DNA of 64,000 nucleotides from Nannocystis sp. RBIL2 (GCF_026626745.1 NZ_JAPNJW010000001.1:1766001-1830000); one strand, 5' to 3'; numbered from the stretch's first letter, positions 53,074 to 62,546 are shown. The notes: a model not told the origin generated them from the letters alone. A program made the numbers and translations.

Positions 53074-54573
53074 TCAGCGCACGCGCCAGGCCGGGTGCTC
53101 GTCGCCTACGGCGGGAGCAGGCGCGAGGCCGTTCTCGACCGCGCCGTCGTCGCTCTCGGGCTCGCACAGGTACACCGCGATCGCCCCGAGCGGCTGGTCG
53201 GTGTCGACGCGCGACCAGCCCGCGGGAGCCGCCCGCGCCTCGCTGCGCCACTCGACGCTCACCTCGCCGACGCGGGCCGCCTCGAGGATCGCGCGACCGC
53301 CCTCGGCGCCGATCGCCGCGACGCGGGCGACCTCGACGTCGTGGCTGCCGGCCGCAGGTTCGACGCGCAGGCCGTGCTGGCGCAGGTGCGCGGCGATCGG
53401 CGGCAATACGAGGTAGCCGCGCGGGCGGTCGACGACTGTGGTGCCGACGAACCGCGCGTGGTGCGGGATCGTCACGGACACCGGCGCACCATCGGGCGTC
53501 CGCGGCTCGCGGGTCAGGATCTCGATCGGCGCGGCGAACCGCTCGAGCCGGTAGCGCACCGCGACGCGCTCGGGCGGGCGGGCGCTGGCGGCGACGACGT
53601 CGCGGATCGCCGCGGCGTGCTGCGCGGCCCACTCGAGCGTCTCGATCTGCCACGCCGACGCAGTCGCCACGCGCTCGGCGAACGGCAAATAGCTGTAGCA
53701 CTCGAGCAGCAGGTCGAGGCGATTGGTGAGACCGCGATAATTCGAGCCGAAGCGCGGGTGATGCGGGTAGGTCATCCAGCCGAGGCCGACTGCGGCCTTC
53801 GGATCGACGTCGCCGCCAGCGTCGAGCACCTGCTCGTCCTCGACGAAGTTGCCGTACCACCCGCTCTCGAAGCCGCGCCGGCGCACCGCCGCGATCACGT
53901 CGGGGACCAGACGCTCGCGCATGAACGCGATCGGCTCGGCGCGGCCGGACTCGACGGTGTGCGGGACGTCGACGGTCATCTGGAACCGGTGCACCGAGCC
54001 GTTGGTCGCGTGGTTGTCGATCGTCAGGTCGGGCGCCCACGGGATGCACACGCCCTGCTGCAGCAGGCGCATCTCGAGCGCGGCCTGGCGCAGATAGTCG
54101 CGGTTGAGGTTGATGCCCTCGCTCTGGGTGCGCGTGCCGACGACCGGGCCCGGCTGGCCTGCGAGCTTCTTGAGGTCGAGGCGGCGGTTGGCGGGGTCGA
54201 GGGCGTCGTTGCCGTCGGGGTTGAACAGCGGCACGACCAGCAGCACCAGCTCGGACAGCCAATCAGGGTGCTTGCCGTCGAGCAGGTCGCGGACCAGCGC
54301 GAGGCTCGCCTCCTTGCCCTCGACCTCGCCCGGGTGGATGCCGTCGAGCATCAGGACGACCGGTCGCCCGGTCCGGCGCGCCTCCTCGGGCGTGCGCACG
54401 CCGTCGCGCGAGAGCACGAGCAGCGGCAGCTCGCGGCCGCCGGGGCTCGCGCCGAACTCGGTGACGTGCAGGCGCGGGTCGTCGCGCGAGCGCAGGCCGG
54501 CGACGAAGCGCATCACGTCGGCGTGCAGGGAGGTCTCGCGGTATCCGGTAGCTTCGGCGCGGGTCAGCAGCAT
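53074..54573 (-). CDS. M14-family metallocarboxypeptidase-like protein
   Basis: A 499-residue protein of M14 type. The zinc motif HPGE is at GIHPGEVEGKE, with the third ligand His later in DNHATNG; GINLNRDY is another M14 mark (NxNRD). The C-terminal 200 residues are a beta-rich addition (RVAVRYRLERFAAPIEIL onwards). No signal peptide. Start ATG at 54573 has AAGGCGG upstream; the frame continues upstream in Pro/Ala-rich sequence. Substrate unknown. Confidence 0.86.
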   Translation of the reverse strand: MLLTRAEATGYRETSLHADVMRFVAGLRSRDDPRLHVTEFGASPGGRELPLLVLSRDGVRTPEEARRTGRPVVLMLDGIHPGEVEGKEASLALVRDLLDGKHPDWLSELVLLVVPLFNPDGNDALDPANRRLDLKKLAGQPGPVVGTRTQSEGINLNRDYLRQAALEMRLLQQGVCIPWAPDLTIDNHATNGSVHRFQMTVDVPHTVESGRAEPIAFMRERLVPDVIAAVRRRGFESGWYGNFVEDEQVLDAGGDVDPKAAVGLGWMTYPHHPRFGSNYRGLTNRLDLLLECYSYLPFAERVATASAWQIETLEWAAQHAAAIRDVVAASARPPERVAVRYRLERFAAPIEILTREPRTPDGAPVSVTIPHHARFVGTTVVDRPRGYLVLPPIAAHLRQHGLRVEPAAGSHDVEVARVAAIGAEGGRAILEAARVGEVSVEWRSEARAAPAGWSRVDTDQPLGAIAVYLCEPESDDGAVENGLAPAPAVGDEHPAWRVR

Positions 54574-54782
54574 GACCGCCTTGTGACATGGAAACCGCGC
54601 CGGCGTCGATCGCCGCGCGCCGTCCCCGGCGTGCGTAAGTGCGCGTGCCATGCGCCGCGGCGCACCGGCGACCCAGCACCCATCCGCCGGTGCCCCGGAG
54701 GCGCCCACGCCGCTGCCCCGCGGGTGAGCAGCGATACCAGGGGACTGGGCGTCCGGGGGCGCGGGGATTCGGTCCGCGGAGC

Positions 54783-55996
54783 TCATGGACGCCTCACCAG
54801 CTCCTCGTAGTTCTTGAGCGCGAACGGCAGCGTCAGCGCTCCGAAGTCCGGAATGCCCCGTGTGAAAGCAATCTCCCCCTCGACAGTCGGTTCGTCCGGC
54901 TTGGCGTCCTGCGCCAGCGCAATGTCCTGATTGCGGGTCACATAGGCGCGCAGGCCCTCCTCGTACGCGGCGATCCCACCGAAAAGATCATCCTTGTGCG
55001 TGGCGAGCTCCCCGGCCAGGACGCAAGCGCCGACCATTGCGACCGAGATGGCCTGCCCCGTACCCAGGGAGACGGCGTAGCCAGCATCGCCGACCAACAC
55101 GATCCGCCCGCGCGACCAACGGCTCATGCGGACTGACTCAGCGAGTAGAAATGGAAGTCGGTCGCGCGCAGCATGTGTTCCGCGATCTGCGGAATCACCC
55201 AGCCCGCGCCAGCGACGCGATCGGCCAGTAACCGTTTCTGCGCCCCGATGTCGCGGGAGTCGTAGTCGATCCCCTTCGGCGCGCTGAAGCCGAGATAGGT
55301 CCTCGCATCGACGTCCTTCCGCAGGCCCATGACCAGCGCGCCGACGGAGTCGGGATGCTGGTACATGACTTGCCATCGCTCGAGGCCGAGGAAGTTCGGC
55401 ATGCCGAAGGTGGCGACGTACAGGTCACCGAAGGCGCGCAGGAACTGCTCATCGGGGCCGAAGGCGATCCGCCGCCCCCCCGAGCCCAGCCCGTCTGCGT
55501 CCCGCGGGATCTCGATATCGGGGCTGTCGAGTCGGCCGCCCGTCAAGGTGCTCTCCGTGCTGCGAAAGATCTCCTGACCGGCCGAGTCGACCACACCGCT
55601 CGAGATCCCCAAGCCAATAGAGACTCGCTGCGCCGCCCTCGCTGCACCGTATGCCTCGTAGAAGCTCGTCATCTCGGCCGGTGTAAGGTCCCGATGCTCC
55701 GCGCGTGCGCCGTCGACGAGCTCTCGGCCGAGGGAGACCTGGTGGCCGAACGCGGCGACCGTGCCGATCGTGGCCGCGAGAAAGCCCCCGCCGAGGCCCG
55801 CCAGCGTCCAGCCGGCGACGACCCTGCCCTTCCCACGAGGCGCTGAGGTCGACGGAGCCAAACCCGGGCCTTCGGTCTTCGCGGGAGCGACGGAACTCGC
55901 CGCCAGACTCGCCCGCGACGACGAGATTGACGCCGAACTCGCCGGCGACGGTGAGCTCGCCACTGGCGACGAGCTCGCCGAGCCCACCAGAATCAA
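54783..55996 (-). pseudogene. Chimeric pseudogene: truncated membrane protein fused to a decayed FAD monooxygenase
   Basis: From 55996 (TTG) to about 55594 the frame encodes a Ser/Ala-rich region and one membrane helix of a myxobacterial-type protein (GRVVAGWTLAGLGGGFLAAT). Then it continues in frame into an FAD-dependent monooxygenase (DSAGQEIFRSTESTLTGGRL) lacking its N-terminal Rossmann motif. An internal deletion joins IEIPRD directly to ADGLGSGGRRIAFGP. A one-base loss near 55133 ends the frame; the other frame resumes at VRMSRWSRGRIVLVGDAGYA and reaches 54783. At least three lesions, so non-functional. Confidence 0.7.
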
Positions 55997-56116
55997 CGAC
56001 AGTTGAGCGCCGCCCGGTGGGCGGAGGTGCGGCCGTCAGTCATCACAGTTGACTGAAGCGAGTTACGCTGCCGTCGCTCCTGGTCATGCAGTGATAAGGT
56101 AAGCCACACCGCCCTT

Positions 56117-56590
56117 TTAGCGGCCGAGCTTTTTCTCCATCCGATAGTTATGGATCGGAACGCCACCGATCTCGAAGTCGCGCCGCTCGATCAGGCTGAA
56201 GCCCTGTTTGGCAAAGAAGCGCCGCGCCGGCTCGCTCGCCTCCACGAACAGCAAGTCGATGCCCTGCTCCACCGCCGCTGCTTCCAGTGCCGTGTACAGT
56301 GCCGCCGTCACTCCGGTGCCGGCCACATCGGGGCGGCAGAAGAGATGGTCGATATGCCCATTGCGCTCGACATCGCCATAAGCGAGCGGCGCATCGGCTT
56401 CGTCGACGGCTACAAGCAAGGTGCGCCCGTCTGCGGCGCGAGCCCGGAAGCGCGCTTCATCGGGCACCGCGGGCGCCCATGCCAGCACCTGCGCCCGACT
56501 ATAGTACATCCTCGCAATCTGGTGCACGGCGGCATGGAAAAGCTGCGCGAGCGCGCCCGCATCTCTGGGTTCGACCGATCGGATCCGCAT
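56117..56590 (-). CDS. GNAT-family N-acetyltransferase
   Basis: A 157-residue acetyltransferase. The acetyl-CoA loop is CRPDVAGTGVTAALYTALE, and a C-terminal VEASEPARRFFAKQGF is typical of the YafP-like branch. Start at the Met before RIRSVEPRDAGALAQLFHA. The substrate is unknown. Codon use is slightly less GC-biased than neighbours, and similar proteins are common in alphaproteobacteria, so transfer is possible. Confidence 0.87.
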   Translation of the reverse strand: MRIRSVEPRDAGALAQLFHAAVHQIARMYYSRAQVLAWAPAVPDEARFRARAADGRTLLVAVDEADAPLAYGDVERNGHIDHLFCRPDVAGTGVTAALYTALEAAAVEQGIDLLFVEASEPARRFFAKQGFSLIERRDFEIGGVPIHNYRMEKKLGR

Positions 56591-57013
56591 CGCGCAACTA
56601 TCCGACTTCTTGGCGGATATCCAAATCACCGGTCGGCAGCGGGGTGACGGCGCGAGGTGCCGCGGCGAAGCGTCCGGACGCTCATCCGCGCGGCCAAACG
56701 GGCCGAGCAGGGCGGCGCGGAGAGGGTGGATGGCGCGCGCGAGCTGTCGGCGTGCTCATCCATGCGCGACCGAGCGGGTCGCGAAGATTGCGTCGAGTCC
56801 ACGCGGACCGCCGGATGGTGCGGCCGTGCTTCACGTCACTGTGTCTTGACGTCGATCGATCCAGGTACCGCCCCGAGCAAGCGGAGCCTGTCAATCTCTT
56901 TGACTGTGAAGACCTCGGAGGGGGGACGGCGGGTTTGTTCATTTTCCTAAACGGGATCGCGGGGGCGTCGCCACGTGGAGGCGCTTTTACTCTCGGACTG
57001 ACTGTGAGCCGGG
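56591..57013. other. Intergenic region, nothing seen
   Basis: About 420 bases between the GNAT and TatA genes. Short open frames are Arg-rich on both strands. The part near 56920-56990 is relatively AT-rich. Confidence 0.35.
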
Positions 57014-57229
57014 TCAGCCAGACCGGTTGTGCCTGAGCTCGTCCTTCCGAGGGTCGTCGCTCTCACGAGTCTCCGCGTCTTGTTGTTCGTCGTTTTCGAT
57101 CGCCTTCATCTCTTTGCGGAACCCTCGCAGCATCTGGCCGATACTCGAACCCAGCGCGGGCAACCGGGACGGGCCGAACACCAACACGATGACCGCGACG
57201 ATGATGACGATCTCGAGGGTATCGAGCAC
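57014..57229 (-). CDS. tatA: Sec-independent translocase subunit TatA
   Basis: A 71-residue TatA/E protein. One N-terminal membrane helix (EIVIIVAVIVLVFGPSRLPA) with the FGxxxLP hinge, an amphipathic helix (GSSIGQMLRGFRKEMKAI) and an acidic tail. Start is GTG with AAGG six bases upstream. No tatB or tatC adjacent, so this is a stand-alone copy of a twin-arginine pore subunit. Confidence 0.92.
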   Translation of the reverse strand: MLDTLEIVIIVAVIVLVFGPSRLPALGSSIGQMLRGFRKEMKAIENDEQQDAETRESDDPRKDELRHNRSG

Positions 57230-57247
57230 GGGCGAACCTTCAGCTCG

Positions 57248-58120
57248 TCACAGGGCGCCGAGCCACACGAGCAGCGCCTCGGTCTCGTCCCACAGGCGGC
57301 GCTGGAGCGCCGGATCGTCCCCGGGGGGCGCCGGCGTGATCGCTCGCGGCCCCTTCACGGTGATGTAGCGACCATCGCGCTCGGCGATGCTCGAGCCGAT
57401 CGCTAGCTCGACGATGAGCCCTGCGCCGCGGGCGGGATCGCCGACTCGCAGCCACTGCAGGACCCGCTTGAGCGGCGCCGCGAACCACAGGTCGCGGCCG
57501 AGCCCCGTGACATTGAACCCCGGGTCGAGGCACACCGCCTCCACTCCGGTCCCCTCGAGGCGCCGCGCGAGCTCGAGGGAGAACATGATGTCGAGCAGCT
57601 TGCTCTTCCCGTAGATCGCAGAGGAGCCGCGGGCGGTGAACGGCCGGGTGTCGGTGAGGTCCTCCGGCAGCGAGAGCGTGCCGTGCCGGCGCGAGGCCTC
57701 GGAGGCGACGGTCACGACACGCGCCCGACCTGCCGCGGTGAGCGCGGGCACGAGGGTCCGCGTGAGCAGCCACGGCGCCAGGTAGTTGACGGCGATCATC
57801 TCGGGCAAACCGTCAGGCGTCACGCGCTGCTCGAAGGCGTGAACGCCGGCATTGTTGATGAGCACGTCGACGCGACCGTACTGCGCGGCGATCTCCTCCC
57901 CGGCGCGACGGACCTCCGCCAGCCGGGTCAGGTCGGCGAAGAAGAGGTCGACGGAGGCACCGGTCACGGCCGCGCGCAGCTCGGCTCGGGTGCGCTCGGC
58001 CTTCTCCCGGTCGCGGGCGATGATGGCGAGGCGCGCGCCGCGACGCGCGAGTTCGCCCGCGGCGACGCGGCCGAGACCGTTTGTGGCGCCGGTGAGGACG
58101 ATCAGAGGGGCTGGGAGCAT
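57248..58120 (-). CDS. Short-chain dehydrogenase/reductase
   Basis: A 290-residue extended-length SDR, retinol-dehydrogenase-like. TGATNGLG near residue 10, NNAGV near 84, and the catalytic YGKSK near 167. The start at 58120 is chosen for the direct onset of the Rossmann strand (MLPAPLIVLTGATNGLG); upstream sequence belongs to the promoter shared with the divergent MarR gene. Probably repressed by that MarR protein. Confidence 0.9.
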   Translation of the reverse strand: MLPAPLIVLTGATNGLGRVAAGELARRGARLAIIARDREKAERTRAELRAAVTGASVDLFFADLTRLAEVRRAGEEIAAQYGRVDVLINNAGVHAFEQRVTPDGLPEMIAVNYLAPWLLTRTLVPALTAAGRARVVTVASEASRRHGTLSLPEDLTDTRPFTARGSSAIYGKSKLLDIMFSLELARRLEGTGVEAVCLDPGFNVTGLGRDLWFAAPLKRVLQWLRVGDPARGAGLIVELAIGSSIAERDGRYITVKGPRAITPAPPGDDPALQRRLWDETEALLVWLGAL

Positions 58121-58183
58121 GGGTGAGCCTCCGATATAGTGGGGATAAATCAACCATCCTCGAAGTAATGGGGATATGTCAAC
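58121..58183. promoter_or_regulatory. Divergent SDR-MarR control region with direct repeats
   Basis: Two direct repeats, GGGGATAAATCAAC at 58141-58154 and GGGGATATGTCAAC at 58170-58183, 29 bases apart. The second spans the MarR start codon. Likely MarR operator sites, controlling both genes. Confidence 0.55.
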
Positions 58184-58634
58184 TAAATTACCCGACCCCG
58201 ACCCCTCTCCCCGCAGCGCGCTGGAGCTCGAGCTCGGCGTCGAGCTGAATGCGCTCTTGAGTGCGTCACGGGCGCTCACCGAGCGCTCGGCCGCCGCATT
58301 CCACCCCGAGCTGCAGCCTGCCGCCTTTCACATCGCCCGCTGGCTGTACGCCTACGGGCCCGCGAAGCCGAGCGCCGTGGCCGAGGCGGTCGGGATGGAT
58401 CGGAGCTCGACCAGTCACCTGATCGGCTGGATGAAGCGCCTCGGACTCGTCGAGAGTCGCCCCGACCCGTCCGACCGCCGTGCCGTGCTCCTCTCGCTCA
58501 GCCCGACGGGCGAAGCGCAGGTGCTCGCCGCACTCGACCTGCGGGGCGCCGCCTTCTCGGCTCGCCTGCGGGGCTGGTCCGAGGAGGACCTGCAGACCTT
58601 CACGGCCCTGCTCCACCGCTTCAACGCGGGCTAG
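58176..58634 (+). CDS. MarR-family transcriptional regulator
   Basis: A 152-residue winged-helix dimer. The HTH is at about 60-105 (KPSAVAEAVGMDRSSTSHLI, then RLGLVESRPDPSDRRAVLLSL), with the usual DxRxxxLxL wing. Divergent from the SDR, which is its likely target. The 3' end overlaps the convergent AraC gene by four bases. Confidence 0.9.
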   Translation: MSTKLPDPDPSPRSALELELGVELNALLSASRALTERSAAAFHPELQPAAFHIARWLYAYGPAKPSAVAEAVGMDRSSTSHLIGWMKRLGLVESRPDPSDRRAVLLSLSPTGEAQVLAALDLRGAAFSARLRGWSEEDLQTFTALLHRFNAG

Positions 58635-59374
58635 CGCGTAGCAAGCGAGGGAGCGCTCTCGCCGAGCCCCGCGATCGCAGCGCTCGGCGACAGCCCGAAC
58701 ATCGCGCGAAAGCTGCGCGAGAGGTGGGCGGTATCGGCGAAGCCCGCGTCCATCGCCGCGGTGCGCACCAGCACCCCCGCCTCGATCTGCCGCGCCGCGT
58801 GCTGCAGCCCCGACCACAGCTTGAAGGCGCGGAAGGTCAGCCCCGTCGCGGCCTTGAAGCGGCGCAAGGCCTGAGTGCGCTCCATGCCGAGCCGCCGCGC
58901 CAGCTCGGTCTGCGACATCCGAGTCATCGGATCGGCCTGAATGGCGCGCACGATCGCCGCCATGTTCGTGCGCAGCGGCGCGGCGGCCAGACCCAGCCGC
59001 GCGCGCAGCTCGGCGATCGCATCGGCCTCGCCGCCGATCGCCCGCGCCGCCAGTTGTGCAAGCGCGCCCGTGGCCGCCACCGCCAGCGGTGCGGAGAAAG
59101 AAAATGCGAGGCCATTCAAATAAATCACATCGGCGCCGCGCTCGGCGAAGGAGACGCAGTGCGAGATCGCCGGCCGCACGATCAGCGCCTCTCCGGTCAC
59201 GCGCCCGCCTTCATTCGCCACGGTCACGGGGCCCGTCCGCCCGACGAGCACCGCCAGGGCAGGATTGGGATGCGCCGCGAGCCGCCGGACCCCCACCGGG
59301 AAGATCGGGCTGGTGAAAGGCGACACCGGATCGGCCACGGCCATCATGATCGGCGCTGTTTCGAGGAGACTCAA
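58631..59374 (-). CDS. AraC-family transcriptional regulator
   Basis: A 247-residue protein. Residues 1-130 are a cupin-like sensory region. The C-terminal domain (150-240) holds two HTH motifs (MSQTELARRLGMERTQALRR and ARQIEAGVLVRTAAMDAGFA), typical of AraC. Its target may be the SnoaL-like gene and the SDR just upstream on the same strand. Confidence 0.88.
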   Translation of the reverse strand: MSLLETAPIMMAVADPVSPFTSPIFPVGVRRLAAHPNPALAVLVGRTGPVTVANEGGRVTGEALIVRPAISHCVSFAERGADVIYLNGLAFSFSAPLAVAATGALAQLAARAIGGEADAIAELRARLGLAAAPLRTNMAAIVRAIQADPMTRMSQTELARRLGMERTQALRRFKAATGLTFRAFKLWSGLQHAARQIEAGVLVRTAAMDAGFADTAHLSRSFRAMFGLSPSAAIAGLGESAPSLATR

Positions 59375-59390
59375 GGCGGGAGGTCGTTGC

Positions 59391-59834
59391 CTATCCGGCG
59401 ATCCCGGCCCGTGCGAACGCAGCCTGCGCCTGGGCGCCGTTCATGTAGACGTCCTTGCGCGCGACCTCGCCCGCGCGATTGAGCGTCACCACGTCGAGCA
59501 TCTCGACGCGTGCCGTGAAGGCGGCGCCGCCGGGCTCGCGGAGCGCGAGCACCATCGTCCACTCGAACACCCAGTGGTCCGCGCCGTACAGCCGGCGCCC
59601 CATTTCGAAGCCGAACTCGAAGCGCGCGAACAGCCCGGCGCAATGCCGCCGCAGCGCGTCGCGCCCATGCACGGGCTCCGACCCGTCATGGAGGTGGAAC
59701 ACGCTGTCCTGCGCATGGAGCGAGGCGATCAGCGCAGGATCGCGGGTCTCCCAGCCGACGTGATAACGAGCGAAGAGATCGGGCAAGGACAGCGACTGCG
59801 CGGTGCTCTGTCCGGCGGGCGTTGCGAGGGACAT
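59391..59834 (-). CDS. SnoaL-like (NTF2-fold) protein
   Basis: A 147-residue NTF2-like protein. A conserved N-terminal helix (LPDLFARYHVGWETRDPALI) and DSVFHLHDGSEPVHGRDALR match the SnoaL_2 type. It may be a polyketide cyclase-like or unknown enzyme. GGAGG lies six bases before this ATG. It ends 16 bases before the AraC gene on the same strand. Confidence 0.85.
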   Translation of the reverse strand: MSLATPAGQSTAQSLSLPDLFARYHVGWETRDPALIASLHAQDSVFHLHDGSEPVHGRDALRRHCAGLFARFEFGFEMGRRLYGADHWVFEWTMVLALREPGGAAFTARVEMLDVVTLNRAGEVARKDVYMNGAQAQAAFARAGIAG

Positions 59835-59927
59835 GCGAATCCTCCTTTTGCTTCGCGCCGATGCTAGCGCGGGCAGCGGGAGGTCGCGTTGAAGCAACGT
59901 GCGCTCGTTGCCTCGGCCGGCCCGGGC

Positions 59928-60776
59928 TCAGCGCGGGAAATCGGTCGAGACCGACACCGCGCGCCAGGCCGCGAGCTCCTCGGCCACGAACGCGTGCTTG
60001 GCCTCGATGGCCGCGACCGTGTCGCTGCCGAGCGCCAGACGCAGCGGGGGCCGCTCCGCGCGCGAGAGGTCGACCACCACGCGAGCGAGGCGCACCGGAT
60101 CGCCCGGCTGCTGCAGGCTGACCGACTTGGCGACCGCGCGCACCTTGCCGGCAGTCTCCGCGTAATCGGCGATGCTCGCGTCCGTCTCGACCACCGACTG
60201 CGGCTCCAAGAACTCGGTCCGGAAGTACCCGGGCTCGACGACGGTGACCGCGACCCCGAGCGGCGCGAGCTCGGCGTGCAGCGCCTCCGAGAGGCCCTCG
60301 ACGGCGAACTTGGTCGAGCAGTAGACGCCGAAGCCGTGGGCCGATTTGTAGCCGCCGATCGACGACAGGTTGATGACGTGCCCCGAGCGCTGCTTCCGGA
60401 GCGTCGGGAGCACCGCGCGAGTGACCGCGAGCAGGCCGAACACATTGGTCTCGAACAGTCGCCGCACGTCCTCGCCGGAGGTCTCCTCGACCGCGCCGAT
60501 AAGGCCGTAGCCCGCGTTGTTGACGAGCACGTCGATCCGCCCGAAGCGGGCCAGCGCCGCCTCGACGGCCGCCGCGACCGACTGCTCGTCGGTGACGTCG
60601 AGCGCGACGGGCAGCAGTGATTCGGAGCTGCCGAGCCGCTCGGTGACTCGCTTCGGATCGCGCGCGGTCGCCACGACCTCGTCCCCCGCCGCCAGCGCGG
60701 CAGCCGCGATCTCCGCGCCGATCCCGCGCGACGCCCCAGTGATGAACCAAACCCGCTTCGACTGCTTCGTGACCAT
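59928..60776 (-). CDS. Short-chain dehydrogenase/reductase
   Basis: A 282-residue SDR. TGASRGIGAEI near residue 13, NNAGYG near 87, Ser in NLSSIGG and YCSTK near 152 (Tyr-x-x-x-Lys). Divergent from a LysR-family gene that probably controls it. Often such SDRs are of the YdfG/DltE type with broad substrates. Confidence 0.9.
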   Translation of the reverse strand: MVTKQSKRVWFITGASRGIGAEIAAAALAAGDEVVATARDPKRVTERLGSSESLLPVALDVTDEQSVAAAVEAALARFGRIDVLVNNAGYGLIGAVEETSGEDVRRLFETNVFGLLAVTRAVLPTLRKQRSGHVINLSSIGGYKSAHGFGVYCSTKFAVEGLSEALHAELAPLGVAVTVVEPGYFRTEFLEPQSVVETDASIADYAETAGKVRAVAKSVSLQQPGDPVRLARVVVDLSRAERPPLRLALGSDTVAAIEAKHAFVAEELAAWRAVSVSTDFPR

Positions 60777-60850
60777 GATTGTGTTCCCTTCGACGAGGAG
60801 ACCATAGCGCCCGCGATCGTGAAGAAAATCAGGCCAACGCTTGATGCGTC

Positions 60851-60867
60851 ATGAACCTGCGGTTCAT
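60851..60867. promoter_or_regulatory. LysR-type inverted repeat
   Basis: ATGAAC-CTGCG-GTTCAT, six-base arms and a five-base spacer (contains T-N11-A), in the gap between the divergent SDR and LysR genes. A CATAAT (-10-like) overlaps its right arm. Confidence 0.6.
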
Positions 60868-60876
60868 AATCGGCCG

Positions 60877-61827
60877 GTGGACGACATGTTCGACGGGCTG
60901 CCCTCGTTCCTCGCGGTGGCGAACCACAAGAGCTTCACTGCGGCCGCCGCCGAGATGGGCGTGTCGCCGACGGCGATGAGCCAGAAGATCAAGCTGCTCG
61001 AGCAGCGCCTCGGCGTCGTGCTGTTCCAGCGCACGACGAGGCGGGTGGCGCTGACCGACGCGGGGACCAGCCTGTTCGCGCGCCTCGGGCCGGCGCTGGC
61101 GGAGGTGGAGGTCGCGCTCGCCACCCTCGGCGACTACCGCGGGCGCCCGTCGGGGCGGCTGCGCCTGACCGCGCCGCGAGCGAGCGGGTCCTGGCTGCTC
61201 CCGGCGATCGTCGCGCGGATGGCCGAGCAGTACCCCGAGCTCGCAGTCGAGGTCTCGCTCGACGACGCCTTCGTCGACCTCGTCGCCGCCGGCTTCGACG
61301 CCGGGATCCGGCTCGGGGATGCGATCGAGAAGGACATGGTGCGCGTGCCGATCACGAAGCAGTCTGCGTGGGCGATCGTCGCCGCGCCGAGCTACCTCGC
61401 GCGGGCAGGCCGGCCGCGCAAGCCCGAGGACCTGCTCCGCCATCGCGCGATCCGCCAGCGCATGATCGCCACCGGCGTCGTCTATCGCTGGGAGCTCGAG
61501 CGACAGGGCAAGTCGATGACCGTCGACGTCCCCGGCTCGATCGTCGTCGACGACGTCGCCCTCATGGTGGCGCTGGCGATCGCAGGCGCTGGCTTGGCCT
61601 ACGTGCTCGACGAGGCGGTCGCCGACGCAGTGGCCGACGGCCGCCTCGAGCGCGTGCTAGGGCCGTTCGTGACCCCCGGCCCGGGCTTTTGCCTCTACTT
61701 CCCCGCGCGCACGCAGGAGCAGCCGAAGCTCAAGGCCCTCGTCGAGGTCGTGAAGGGCGTGCGCGTCGAGGAGCGGACGGGCCCCGCCAGGGCGAAGCCC
61801 ACGAGCGGCGCGGCGGTCAAGAAGTAG
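60877..61827 (+). CDS. LysR-family transcriptional regulator
   Basis: A 316-residue LysR protein. HTH near 10-40 (TAAAAEMGVSPTAMSQKIKL). The effector domain begins near residue 95 and the C-terminus is a basic tail (PARAKPTSGAAVKK). Start is GTG at 60877 (or ATG at 60886); if GTG is right the transcript may be almost leaderless given the operator position. Divergent from an SDR gene. Confidence 0.88.
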   Translation: MDDMFDGLPSFLAVANHKSFTAAAAEMGVSPTAMSQKIKLLEQRLGVVLFQRTTRRVALTDAGTSLFARLGPALAEVEVALATLGDYRGRPSGRLRLTAPRASGSWLLPAIVARMAEQYPELAVEVSLDDAFVDLVAAGFDAGIRLGDAIEKDMVRVPITKQSAWAIVAAPSYLARAGRPRKPEDLLRHRAIRQRMIATGVVYRWELERQGKSMTVDVPGSIVVDDVALMVALAIAGAGLAYVLDEAVADAVADGRLERVLGPFVTPGPGFCLYFPARTQEQPKLKALVEVVKGVRVEERTGPARAKPTSGAAVKK

Positions 61828-61910
61828 TCGCCGCGCGACCGGACGGGCTCGGTCGCAGCAGTCAGGGTCAGACGATCGCGGTGGCTGCCGGGACCGACCG
61901 CCGAATCACG

Positions 61911-62546
61911 TCACCCGGGCGGAGCGTCGAATCGATACTGCGTGCGCTGGGCGGACGGCCGCGCCGCGAAGCTCTCGGCGAAGCGCGCCAGCGCGGGGTA
62001 CGGCTCGACGGGCACGGTGCTGCGGAACGAGAGGTGGTCGACGAGGCAGAACAGGGACGCCTCGAACAGGCTCAGGTCGCGCGGCGAGGCGAGCCCGTCC
62101 AGCACTTCAGCGAGGTGATCGTCGAGCCAGCGCAGCGCGCCCTCGAAGCCCTGCCGCGCCTTCACGAAGTAGACGTTGTCGGCCGGGAGCTTGCACAGGA
62201 CCGGGCCGAACACCAGCTGCACCTGCGCCGCCATGCCGTGGCGCACCAGCTCGTGGGCGTTGCGCGCGACGTCGGAGCGCAGCTCCTCGGGCCACACGAC
62301 GCGCCGGCCCGGGTCGGCCAGCTCCGCGAGTGCGCGGCAGATGTTCTCGGCGCCGAACACCAGCGAGCCGCCCCTGCGCAGCGTCGGCAGCTTCAGGGCG
62401 GGGTTGCCGGCGTAGACCTCGGGCCGGGCGACGGTCATGTCGTGGACCGGCACCAGCTCGAACCGGACATCGAGCTCGTGCGCGAAGATCAGCGCCAACC
62501 GGGTGAAGTGAGAGCTGCTACGACCGATGATCTGCACGTCGCTCAT
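61911..62546 (-). CDS. Glutathione S-transferase-like protein
   Basis: A 211-residue protein with a thioredoxin-like N-terminal domain (SDVQIIGRSSSHFTRLALIF), conserved cis-Pro region (NPALKLPTLRRGGSLVFGAE) and C-terminal helical domain. The Ser-Ser-His-Phe start of the first helix is where the catalytic residue would lie. Start at 62546 is chosen because upstream sequence is atypical. Substrate unknown. Confidence 0.85.
   Translation of the reverse strand: MSDVQIIGRSSSHFTRLALIFAHELDVRFELVPVHDMTVARPEVYAGNPALKLPTLRRGGSLVFGAENICRALAELADPGRRVVWPEELRSDVARNAHELVRHGMAAQVQLVFGPVLCKLPADNVYFVKARQGFEGALRWLDDHLAEVLDGLASPRDLSLFEASLFCLVDHLSFRSTVPVEPYPALARFAESFAARPSAQRTQYRFDAPPG

Noticed and set aside
54783..55594. 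A tetracycline-inactivating TetX-like monooxygenase
   Set aside because: The gene is broken at several points and lacks the N-terminal FAD motif; resemblance is only to the general FAD monooxygenase family.
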